Assembly (NCBI RefSeq): GCF_001577835.2
Contig: NC_029526.1
Coordinates: forward strand, 1,519,510-1,583,509
Length of the DNA stretch: 64,000 nucleotides
Origin: Coturnix japonica
Taxonomy: Eukaryota; Chordata; Aves; Galliformes; Phasianidae
Direction: 5' to 3'
Position 1 is the stretch's first letter. Every line of letters begins with the position of its first letter. The notes under the pieces were generated by a model that saw nothing but the letters and a program-made list of their open reading frames with translations, ran no database searches and was not told the origin of the DNA. The position numbers were made by a program, and so were the translations under genes. Positions 27,794 to 39,100 of the stretch are shown here, piece by piece.

Positions 27794-30700
27794 TCAGAGG
27801 TTAAGGACAGGCACATCGAAGAGGTCACAGACACCTTCGCTCTCATCCAGGTTGTAGATGTAGTCGTGATCTCCAGGAGGGGGGGAGAGGCGGAGCAAGG
27901 GAGCAAACACTAGAAGAGAAAAGCCAGCAGTTGGTTCCAAGGCTCAGCACTCCCACAGCCTGGAGCTGAGCCGTGGGGCCTCGTAGCCTGAGATCCTTGA
28001 GATTGCTTTTCATCAGCCTTGAAGCACTGAAGAGGCTCATCTGCTCCTCGTGCATCACTCACTGCCTGGCACAACAGTGAGAACTATGCCCTGAGCCCAG
28101 AACAATGAGGGCAAGGCTGCAAATGCAAGGCTGCCACCTGTAGGAAGGCACACAGGACCAGTCTTCTCCCCCAGAAAGGCCACACCACGAGGGGAAAACT
28201 CTTGAGACTCACCTTCAGATGACATCAGCTCCTCCAGCAGCTCAGAGTTCATACATTCTAGGGAAGAGACAAACACAGTAAGCAATGCACTCTGACTTCT
28301 GCTCTGTGTTTGTGTGTAGTTTCCCAACCTTCCCAGTTTTTCTTGTTCCCCCCTTTTTGGGTTAAGGCAAGGTGGGTGCAGGCAGTGGCAGCAGGAAGCT
28401 CAGCCTCCTGCCCTGGGCAGAGGGAGCCACGTGTGTTGGGCCATTCAGGCAGCACCAAACCATTCTGCAGGAGGTTCCTTCCTGCTCAGCCCAGCCACAA
28501 GCCCAGTGCTCTCACATGAAGGGTGATGCCTTATCCCTGCAGTGCTGTGTTAGCTGCAGTCCCAAAGGAAACTCCCCCACATGCATCTGAAACTGAGGTG
28601 GTAAAGCCAGATGCACTCCTCAGTTACACACACTCACTTTAGAGCGGGGAGGAGAAAGAGAAACAAGCTGTTCCAGGAGCAGCAGAACTAATCAGTCTCC
28701 AGTTTCATTCATATTTGTCCTCTTCGTCCCTCCTCATTGGATCCCTTCACTCCACAGCTGTGATATGCCATGGGAGGTTGGCCAGCTGCCCACCAGCAAA
28801 CATCTGAGCTCTGTATATCCTTCCCTAATGGGCCATTAACTGCTCTCTGCTCCACTGCCCACACAAGGCTACAAGCAGAAATTATCTCTGAAACATCGTT
28901 CCTTCCTCCAGTGATGTTGAACTTGGCCAACAGGACCACGAAGCACTTGAAAGGTTGGCAGGCAAGCAGCCAGGCCAAGCGTGTGCAAGCGGATCTTTCC
29001 CCTTTTAGAAGCGAAGTGTTTGGAAACAACCTTCTGATTCCCTCTCTCACTTCACCAAGTTAAACAGTGATGATCTCAATCAGCCTGGCCAGGCCCTCAT
29101 CACCCACAAGTGAAGTGATCTTCCACAGAACAAACTCAGATGAGCCCGTCCTCAAGATGCTGATGCACTGCAGGCCATTTCCTAAAGAACAGGAATGTAC
29201 CCTGCCTAGTTCCATGCTGTGAGATGAGAGGATTTCAACTAGAGGTAACCAGAGAGGAATAATATGAGCTAAAATAAATAGCAGTAAAATACAGAACCTA
29301 TATTTTTAGACCTTCTTCAGTAGATGAGGGTAAAACAAGCAAAATCCTTCACAGCTTTCACTCCTGGATCTGAACTTCACCCCTCCAAAGCAGGAGGAAT
29401 AGTCCATAAAACAGCATGCATTACTGCAGAGAGAAATCCACAGTGGCACGCTGCAGTTGAAACAAGACTAACAGGGGTTTTGCTGGTGGCTCTAGATGAT
29501 GCAGGCAAGTTGGAAGAGGAGTGTGGGAAGGCAGAACACAGATTAGTGCTGGCACAGGGCCTGAAAAGCTCTCATCTGTGATCAGGGTGTGAACGTACCT
29601 CTCGTTGGATCAAACATCTCTGACAGCTCTTTGGGAAGCTCCAGCACTGTGAATATAACAAACCAAATGATTGACTTTGTTAAATGCAGCATCTGAAATA
29701 CTATACAGCTTCATCAGCCGCTGCCCTGCTATCCTCTCAGTCCTTATGCACCATCCCCTTCTAACACATTAACTTTAAGTACTTCTGCATGGAAGGTAAG
29801 CTTCGAAGCATTAAAGCACAGTGTCTTATCCAGAGGATGCTCTTCTGTCTGTGGACCAGCCTGCCATTTCCCAGTCTGAAGCTAACACTTCCTCATTTAA
29901 AGCCCATTGCACCTCAACAAGCACAGCAGGAAGCTTCCCAGACACATACTGGAAGACAATAAGACCACAAGATTGCTACAGATAGAAGAAGTACTTCTGA
30001 GTAAAGGAGAAAAACAGAGAGTAGAGCTCTCCTAATAACCGAACAAGTTACAAGAGTGATGTCAGTGAAGGCTTCACAGTCTCAAAACTCAGACCTAGCA
30101 CTACAAAAGGGGCTGAAAGAGAATAATCCTACCTAGAACAGCACAGATGCATCACGTGAGCATCCCTTGTGGCTTTTCTGAGCCTAGCATCACAGGTAGT
30201 GACACGGCACTAGATGTGACACTGTCATCTCCACACCAGGTTCCCCAGCACCCACACACTGCTGTGGTTTCTCCCCCCAAAGAAATGCCTGTTCACTGCT
30301 CATGTGGTCTGGCTGACAGAGTTCAGCTCGTCCCCCTGGAGCCAGCAGCCCCTCCCTCGCTCCCAGTGGCACAATCTGGAGAGACAAACAAACCAAGGGT
30401 GCATACTCACTTCCTTCAGGATCAGGTTTGATTGGCTCAAAGGAGGCAGAGGGGCTGGGTAGGACAGAGCTGCTGTCCAGTGAGGCAGAGGACTGCAGCA
30501 GCTGCGTGTCCAGCCTGGCTGTATGGCTGCTGGGTGCAGACACATTGCTGAGGGGATCGAGGTCACTGCTGCTCTTGGACTCCAGCACTGAGATGCTGCA
30601 TTCTGGAAGGAGCCACAGACACACACAGTATTTCCATTAGCACATCCAGTCCCACTAAGATGAAAGCAAAGGCTCGGTGCAGCAAGCACAGAGGTGCTCC

Positions 30701-33700
30701 CTTTGCCAGGAGCTGACAGTGCTGTATGACCAGGTTTGTACTGCCCTATTGGTCGGCAACCATCCCATTTCTGCTCTCTGCAACCTCCCTCTCACCTGTG
30801 TTCGTGTGTTTCTGCTCAGGAGGGCTGTGATCCTGAGTGCTGGAAGGTGTTGGCGTTGAGGGCTGGGTGCTGCTGGGAACAGATGCCTCCTGGAAGTGGG
30901 CAAGCGGAGGGATCTGTGGTTTTGAGGGTGCAACTGCCTGGCACTGGATGAGGTCTTCAGGGGGTGGGACGGGTAGCACCACTGGAGGAGAGCTCCAAGC
31001 ATCCTTGTTTACTAAGAGAACATCAATTGGCCCACTGGTGCTCTTCAGATGGATCTGATATTTCTTCTGCCTACTCGGGCCCTGAGAAAAGTCAGAAGCA
31101 AAACACAGATGTACATTAAGAGCTCTTTCCAAACAGATCATCTTGGCAACTATTTAACAGTCAGAGCCTTCCTTGAGTTCCAAGTTCCTCCAACTCCATC
31201 AAAACCACAACCACCAACTCCTTCCCAACTCCCAGCCTGCTCAGTGCAGCAGCACTCCCCCATAGCACACAGCTGCTCTCTATCCACGCACTTATCACTC
31301 ACCTCAGGGATGGGAACCTCTAAGCGTGTGCCTGAAGGGGCTCGAATTGCAAGGAGGGTGTCTCCTGTGAAAACAGAGCAGGTCGGCACTCACAGGGCAC
31401 AGGCTGTTCCAATGCTGACAAAGAGCCCCTGGCACTTCTCAAAGTCCACACAGCTTTCCCTCTTTTGGAGGACTGCCATTTACACCCACTCAAGCTGCTA
31501 AGCAGATTGTGGAGCTCTGAACGTACCAACCCTGAGGGCATAAAGAACCTGCAAAACTTCTTTCCAAGCAACCCTTCCGAGAAAAGTCAAGCATTTTTCC
31601 AGCCGATTCCTCCACAGAACTCATTCATCTTCCCCAGTCTGAATTGTGAATAGGATGGCACACAGCTGGAAGAGCTGCCCTGCCAGCAGAGACAGCACAG
31701 CAGCCTCACGTGGACCAACACCTGAAGCCGATGTTCCCTTGCCTCTATCAGCAAGAGCTGCCTGGTGCTGGCTGTGTTGGCCCCTGCACAGAGACACAGA
31801 GAGCCAGGCTGACAGCACCATCTCCTTTCCAAGTCCTGCAGAACACAACAAACCCAGATGAGCTGCTCCCAATCTGCATCCAGGTTTATATTTAACACGA
31901 GAAACATGAATGGGGGAAATACCAGTGCTGTAAAAGCAGGCATATAAAGACCGAGCAGTTAGCAGCTTTCAGTTTGAATATTTAAACTTTAGTGTGGTTT
32001 GTGTCCACGCTTCACCAACATCCTGCGTGAAGGACTGATCATCTTCCCTACGATCCACAGAGCAGACAGCAGAACAGCACATCCTTCTATTACAGACAGG
32101 TAACAAAAGGTCAGCTCAGCAAAAGTGCAGGGATTAGAAGCACAAGATTTGTGGAGGAGATGGGAGTCCTTTAACAAATCTACACTTAAGGAAAATATTG
32201 TTAAATGATGTTAAAAAGGCATAATAAAGCCCAAAGAAAGCTTAAACTTAAAGACCCAACGGCCTCAACATCACAGGCACTGCCTTTCTATCTCTCTTGA
32301 TAGCTGAGTCCCAAATGTTTTCACAAGACAGTCGGTGCACAGTGTGTTTCCACTTCCTTTTGGTCACTAACAACTAAGGTTTTTGGTGTGGTCTGAGTTC
32401 AGAAGCAAACTCTTTTAGGAAGAAAAACAGGTGCAATAAAATGCAAACTGCTCAATGAACCAAGCAATAATCTGTCTGCTGGTCTCCAGGAAGCTCCCAC
32501 AGGCTGTTACAAACTATCTGGCCCCAAGCACTGTCAAACTGAAAACACAACCCCCGTCCCCAAGAAGCCTGACCTTAAACCAGAAGAAACAGTAAAGCAG
32601 GAACTCAAGCAGGATAAAGTCTGGTGAACAAGGAGGACAGTGCAAGAAAGGAAAGATGAGAAACGGAAGAGCTGATGATGAGACAGCTTGGAAGAGGTGA
32701 GCAGTCAGATGAGGGTGAGATTATGCACAGCTGGGGTGGGCAGGATAAGCAGCTTCCCCATTGAACTCTCTGAGGCAAGCAAGCAGATGTAGGTTGCAGA
32801 GGGTCAGGAGAGGGCAGGCATTCACTGAAGCAGAAAGCAGCTCTGAATCCACGCTGCTACAGCTGAGAAGGCTGCCAAACTGCACTGGGGTATTTCTGGC
32901 CCTGCAGCTATCAGTGCAATTGCCAACAGAGAGGAAACAGACTCCTGCAGCTTTTTTGCCACTTTTGCCCCTCAAGGATGTGAAGTCACAACAAGAAGCA
33001 CATTCCCTTCTGTCCTGCTCTTCACTCCCTCCTCTTTGCTCTCCTCCTGGTACAAGGCATGATGCAGCTGAGGGCAGCCCATGCTCAGCCCTAAGTCAAG
33101 ATGTGCTGCCTCCTCTTTCCTAGAGAAAGGAAAGCAGCTGGCATAGGCTGACAGGACTGCAGCATTATATCTCTATGATGCAGCACCATTTCCTCACCTG
33201 TGAAGCACTTGCAGATATCTTCGTGTGTCACATAAGCTAGCGTTTGGAAGGTTAAGGACAACAGCTGCAGTTTCCTGCGAAGACGGAACTCAAAGGGCAC
33301 CTGGAGTTTCCTTCCTTTCTGAGCACAAGAAACGCTGCAAAGGAAGCTATTGTCTATACTGGGCAGTGCTCATCTGCTTCCAAGGGGGGGATGACCTCCT
33401 TATCCTTTCAGAGCAGCAACATGAGGTGCCCCCAGCAGAGCACTGCCAGCCCAGCCCCAGCTCCTGCCTTTCAGCCCTGAGGAACGGCCGGCTGACAAAA
33501 GGATATCAGTTGTTCTGCACGTCTTCTGTGACGTTTTTGATGCTCTGCTGAACCCACATCTTCTGCTTCTCCAGCTCCTGTTCCTGCTGCTCCAGGTCCT
33601 CTATGTCTGCCTTCAGCTCGATGAGTTTGTGAGCAATCTCACGCGTGTTGCAGCCAGGACCCACCCCTCTGCACAGAGCAAACAGCAGTGACATGCATCA

Positions 33701-35260
33701 GCTAACAGAGCAACCAAAACACCCGGCTTTTGAGAGCTGCCACCTTCCTTCCTTCCCCCTTTATCACACATCAAGGCCAGAGAATCTCACCTGTACCCGC
33801 CCTGCAGCCTCACACCATCTTCCAGCACAGCACCATGCAGTGCATCCTCCTCCATCCCCCACCTCCAGCACCATGAAAGGTGTCTTTTCTAACTCGAGAC
33901 ATGGAAATAGTTTGCACCAAAATACGAGCTCTGCTATAAAAGCAATGTGCCATACATACTTTAACATTCCTCATTACTACCATCAGCACAGCTCAGCACA
34001 GGCCACTGATAAACCAGCAGAAAGGCACCCAGAAGACAAGACCTTGGATTAGAAGGGACCCATGAATGACTTCAACTCCATCACTCACTTCCATTGGATG
34101 CTGTTCTTTGATTTCTTCTCAATCAGCCCAATCCCTTCCAGAACATTCGTGATATCATAGATCCGTCGTTTCTGTCGCACAGCCAAGGTGTCTGCAGCCT
34201 GCAATAGAAGTCAGACACTTAACTCCGAACTCTCAGTCATGCTTCTCTCCTTCCTGCCTATCAGATTAACTTCTGACCAATCTATCTGCTCACCATCCCA
34301 TACAGCTCCTCAGCAGCAGGGCAGGGCTACAAGCCTGGCAGCCTAAACATTCAGTGCTTCTCGAGTGTAAAGAGAGATGAGAATCTGAAGGTAGAGGGCT
34401 GCCTGAACGACAGCAGTTCAGCAAAGCTGACACTCAAAAGGTTTTTTATACCTAAAACCTGATGCCAGCTGATAGAGAATGGACACGAGGTCATGAGTCC
34501 TCTGGAAATGGATACAGGGAGGACAGAGCACTGGAACAGGCTGTGCTGTTTCCTTCTCTGTAGGTATCAGAACCCACCTGGATGCTTTCCTGTGCATTCT
34601 AATCCAGGGACTTGCTTCAGCAATGGGGCTGGGCTGCATAAACTCCAGCAGCCCCCTCCAACCCCAATGATCCCATGATCCTGACCCTTTGAAGGACCCT
34701 CCCCTCACATTCAGGAGGCACCGATATTGCTTCACCAACCAGACGGCAATGCAGAAGTAACAAGACTTTAACTGCTGCCAGTCACACAGTGGTGTCACAC
34801 AGAGGGCAATGCACAAATGACTTGCCCCTCTCACACTGCAGGACTTCAGTGACCACGCACAAACCACACTAACAAACATAACCCCCATTGAACTGACAGC
34901 TTAGGGAACATCGTCCTTCTGCCCTAATCCAAGTAGACAGCAGTTTGCCATAGGAGAGGACAGCATAGCCAGGGGACCACCCCAGCCTTGTACTTCCAGC
35001 ACAGCTTCATAACCCAGGGCTGCCTTCATTCTGCTTGCAGGGCATGGAGCAGAGTGCTGCTCTGTCTGATGGGAACAGAACTGGAGGGTCGCACAAGCAG
35101 AGGGGCACGGAGGGGCACAGCGTGCAGGCCGTACAGCAGCAGCAGAGCAGCCATATCGTTCGACCCGCCGTCCCCACGCTCCCCCCCCTCACACATCGAT
35201 GCCCCCGGCCGGGCCTCCCCATCCTCCCACGGGCCCCGCACCAGCTTCAGGTCCAGCACT

Positions 35261-35292
<32 letters not shown>

Positions 35293-35397
35293 CTTGGTGG
35301 TGAGCAGCCCCAGGCTCTTCTCGTGCCGGCTGGGCGCCCCGGCTCCCCCGCTCCCTCCTCCCGCAGCCCCGGCCGGTTGCTGCCCGCTCTCCGCCAT
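27794..35397 (-). CDS. E2F4: E2F4 transcription factor
   Basis: Ten coding exons on the minus strand: 35242-35397, 34089-34198, 33507-33668, 33198-33241, 31303-31364, 30796-31081, 30411-30602, 29599-29646, 28213-28257 and 27794-27909. They give 406 residues with consistent phases. E2F4 binds E2F promoter sites with a DP partner and, with p107/p130, represses cell-cycle genes in quiescence. In order: winged-helix DNA-binding region ([20 protein letters not shown], then [19 protein letters not shown]), coiled-coil ([17 protein letters not shown]), marked box ([27 protein letters not shown]), and the C-terminal pocket-protein site ending [19 protein letters not shown]. The serine tract that is long in human is only three residues here. 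The intron between exons 3 and 4 has U12-type AT-AC ends; the others are GT-AG. Confidence 0.97.
33242..33506 (-). other. E2F4: U12-type AT-AC intron of E2F4
   Basis: On the minus strand the intron opens with ATATCCTTTT and closes with AC, and carries TCCTTAAC, a minor-spliceosome branch site, about ten bases before the 3' end. No GT donor or AG acceptor keeps the reading frame. Using these ends joins TG to G (Trp), followed by [10 protein letters not shown] as in other E2F4 proteins. Confidence 0.9.
34485..34685 (+). mobile_element. CR1 LINE 3'-end fragment, E2F4 intron 1
   Basis: Contains CACTGGAACAGGCTGTGCTG, CACCTGGATGCTTTCCTGTG, a CAGCAATGGGGCTGGGCTG-like block and an end CCCCTCCAACCCCAATGATC. 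The order matches the 3' end of a diverged CR1 copy. Confidence 0.75.
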
Positions 35398-36198
35398 CTG
35401 CCCGCCGCCGGCTCCAGGCCCGCCGCGCTTCCGCTTCCGATTCGGGGGGTATGACGGGAGCTTCCGTTGTGGGGCGGGCGTGGAAACCACGTGGGGGGGC
35501 GAGGACGGGCGGGGGTCGGGGCCGGGGGTCCCAGCCCCATGGTGGGCTGCTCACAGGGCTGCGGGGCTGAGCCCGAGCCCGAGCCCACCGCTGCTCTGGA
35601 CGGGCAATGCCCTATTGCCTCATCGTAACCCTATGGAGGTTACCCGGCGGCCCCGGGATATCCCATTCCCCGTTAACCAAAGCATTCATGGCCAACCCGT
35701 GTCCCCGAGCATTGCGAGCCATCACCGCCCCCTTCCCGTAATGAATGAACGCACCGAACCCCCGCTGGGCATCCAACGGGGTGCCCACAGCTCAGACAAA
35801 GCGACAGGGCAGCTCAGATCCTGCACGTAGCAGAGCCCCGGGGCACCCAGCGGCCATAGGGGGCACCCAACGCCATAGGGGGCACCCAGCGGCCATGGGG
35901 GGCACCCAGCGGCCATGGGGGGCACTCAGCAGCCATAGGGGGCACTCAGCGGCAATAGGGGGCACCCAGCAGTCATGGGGGGCACCCATGGTCACCCTGC
36001 CCCATAGGGAGCCCCGCACCGAGTGGCCGCTCTTTATGTCCTTCCTCCTTCCCCTGCTCCCCCTCCGGCCCCGACATCCTGAGCGCGTCCTCGGGAACAC
36101 AATGAGCCCCTGAGGATCGCCGTGTGCCGGAGGAAACGACCGTCGGCTTCCTCCGTTCGGCCCAGCCCCGCTCGTATGTGCACAGCGGCGTTGAGACC
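35398..36198. promoter_or_regulatory. Shared promoter interval of E2F4 and EXOC3L1
   Basis: The start codons of E2F4 (minus) and EXOC3L1 (plus) are 801 bases apart in divergent orientation. The E2F4 side is GC- and CpG-rich and has TTCCG words like ETS sites just upstream of the ATG. The EXOC3L1 side contains a 20-bp minisatellite. No TATA box is apparent on either side. A bidirectional promoter is inferred from layout. Confidence 0.6.
35841..36000. repeat. 20-bp minisatellite, about 8 copies
   Basis: The unit GGCACCCAGCGGCCATAGGG recurs with single-base variants starting at 35861 (one shifted), 35881, 35901, 35921, 35941, 35961 and 35981. It lies between E2F4 and EXOC3L1. The CCAT core of each unit resembles a YY1 site, which is only a suggestion. 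Confidence 0.95.
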
Positions 36199-39100
36199 AT
36201 GGGCATGTCGGCGAAGGACGAGCGCTGCGCGAGCCCTACAGGTAACGGGGACGATGCTGCAGCCCCCGCGGTGCCGGGCAGGGGAGGAGGGCTGCCGCTC
36301 CGTGCTGCTCACGCTCCCCCATCTCCTGCTTTGCCACCGTCTCCCCACGCTGCAGCCCTTCCCTCTGAGCTCCCCGCCTTCCAGGGATGCGCTGCTCTTC
36401 TTTGGGAGCCCCGAGCCCGAGCGGTGTCCTTGTGGGGGAGCTCAGGTGGGGGCAAGGTGGCATCTCCCGGGGGGGTGCAGGGAGCCCCAGTTCTCGGAAG
36501 GGGGGAAACAATGAGCCCTGAAGATGAGCTGTGTCTCAGCCCTCAGCCCTTGGCTTGGCTTTGGACACTTCTATTTGGACTCTGAAGACAGCCCCATGCA
36601 GCCCATTGGGACACCAAGGAGTCCAGGAGCCTGGGTGTGCTTGTACCAGCGTGGCTCCCTCAGGCAGAGCCTCCAGGAGTGGCACACGGACCAGCAGCTC
36701 TTTGTGCCACCTTCTGACTCGCTGCCTTCCCAGGTGGCACGAGACCCCCGTGGGCAACGTGTCCTTGTCGTGCTGGGTCACCTCAGGTTGGCACCCTGAG
36801 CTGGTGGGTTGGATAACAGCTCCTCGGGGCAGCCTGTTCACTGCATGGCCCCATCCGTGGTAATGGGGTGTCAGGGAGCCCTCCCAGGATGTCTCCTTGC
36901 TGCCCTGCTGTCCAGTTTCCCACATCTGGGTGTGCTTGAACATCCGCTCCCAATGGTTTCCTGTTTCTGGCCTCAGGGGCCTTTCCTGCCCCTTAAGGAG
37001 AGGCTTCGTTTTGCTCATTAACCCCTGGCTTCTTCCCTAGATGAGGAGTGGCCAGAGGTGGAAAAGGCTGAGAAGTTAGCGAGAGGAGCTGCTCTGAAAT
37101 GGGCTTCAGGGGTGTTCTACCGACCTGAGAAACTGGAGGGGCTCGGGCACTACCGAAACAGGGAGACGCAGAGGAACAGCTCCATCCAGTCCCGGCTGAA
37201 GGTGGGTGTTTGTCATCTCCCACCCAATGGGTGCCCACAGCTTCTCACCTCCCCAGCACGGATCCCAGGCAGGTTCTTCTGTGTGCAATCGTCACTTTTT
37301 CCACTTCTGGGAAAGATCTCGTCCTTCGGCTGGCACTTGGTGGGAGAAATGCAGCTGTTTAGGTTTAGTCCTTTAGGATTTAGTGACCACCCCTACTCAA
37401 AATGAACCTCCCCTGCCTCTATCTGTCCTACAACACACTAAGGGCATTCAATACATCCTCTGTGTGGGACACTGCTCCCCATTGTGGCCCCATCCCCTCC
37501 CCTATGGCTGGGAGGAGGCAGCCCCATCCCTGCCTGCAGAACCCACACAGGAGAAGCAATATTTCTGCACACACAGATAGGGGATGCACACACCTCCTTG
37601 GTCAGGGTGACACTGTGAACCCTTTCTAACAATCAACCTGAGCAGTCTTACTGTTCTGATTTTGGAAATAGCTTTAAAAGTGAAAGGAGACGCCTGGTTA
37701 CTGCTCACCCTGCTGCCTTGGTAACCCCAAAGGGGTGCCCTTCTCTCACCTCACACATAGTAGCCATTGGACACCCCAAAGCCTGCAAACAGTCACGGTA
37801 AAGTGTGATGCAGTGCATTCAGAAGGGCTGAAATGGGCCATTCCTCTAGATGCCGTGTATACTTGGGGTCATGGTGAGTGGGGACAGCGTGGTGACAGAG
37901 GCAGGTCTGAGCTTCTGGGGCTGGGAGAGGGCGTGCAAGAGTGCCCTGACAGGGCAAACAGTGCAAACCTTCAAGAGCTTCTCTGCTGCCCCTCTGTCCT
38001 CTTCTGCTCCCCAGTCAACTGTGCAGTCTTACCTGGAGGGAGTGAGCACTGGGCTGGAGCAGCTGCGGTTGGCGGTGCAGGAGGTGCAGAGCGTGTGCCA
38101 GGACATGGGGGCAGCCAGGTGGGCCCTGCTGGACTGCGCAGATCGCTTCCAGGACCTCCAGCAGATGCGGGCACTGATGGCAGAGCACGTGCAGTTGGCC
38201 TCGGTGGTCCAGGTGCTGCCCCAGCTCTTCTCAGGTAGGGCACTGACCCAATCCATATGGAGTTAGGCTGAAAGTTCATTTGGAGTTATTCCAGTCCAAC
38301 GGGGCTGGTGGTAAAGTCGGAGCAGGCTGTGCAGGCTTTGCCATTTGGGTTTGGGAAGTCTGTGGATGGAGATGCCCCTCCCTAACAGCACTGTCCTCCC
38401 AGGGGCACCTTCCCCTTGTGATCGCCTTGCTAACCTGTGCCCACACCCCCTTTACACCCTGTTCTCAATCCCAGCATCTCTCCTCCCTCTCTCACAGTCC
38501 ACGAGGTCTTTTCCCATACCCTGCAGCTGCTCCATGGGCAGCAGCTCCTGGAGGCCCACGCAGAGCTCATGATGATGGAACACCTCCGAGATGACATCCT
38601 TTCCCAGCTGCACCTTCGTGGGCTCTCCAGTGCCCAGGCAACGGTGCTGTCTTACTTCAGTGGTCTGCAGGAGCTCAATGAGAGCCTGGCCAAGCAGCTG
38701 TGGGGCATCGTGGGCAGCAGCCTCAAGCTGGTCCAGGAGGACCCGGTTCTATTTGTCACCGCCATCAGGATCATTGAACGGGAGGAGAAAATAGATGACA
38801 CCCTCCTCTTGGATGCCACTTTCCTGCCCCCTGGCCGCCCAAAGGGTTGGAGGCAGAAGTTTTACCACGTCCTTCAGGAGACCATCACAGCAGCTCACTT
38901 TAATGCCATCCGGATGGATGCTGAAGGCCCGGGGCTGGCCAAGCACCTCGCTGCACTGCAGAAGGCCATCGTGTCTGAGCTGCAAGTGGTGAAGGACCTG
39001 ATGGTCCAGTGTGTCCCAGCACACTACAACATCCTCAGTGTCTGCACTGCCACGTACCACCGGGCCCTCGGTAGCCACCTCCAGGACATCCTCCGAGAGG

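Noticed and set aside
34048-34086. Possible tiny CR1 end next to E2F4 exon 2
   Set aside because: Only AGAAGGGACCCATGAATGAC-like similarity over less than 40 bases, too short to support.
35745-36113. 122-codon + strand frame upstream of EXOC3L1
   Set aside because: Runs through the 20-bp minisatellite and is out of the EXOC3L1 splice pattern.
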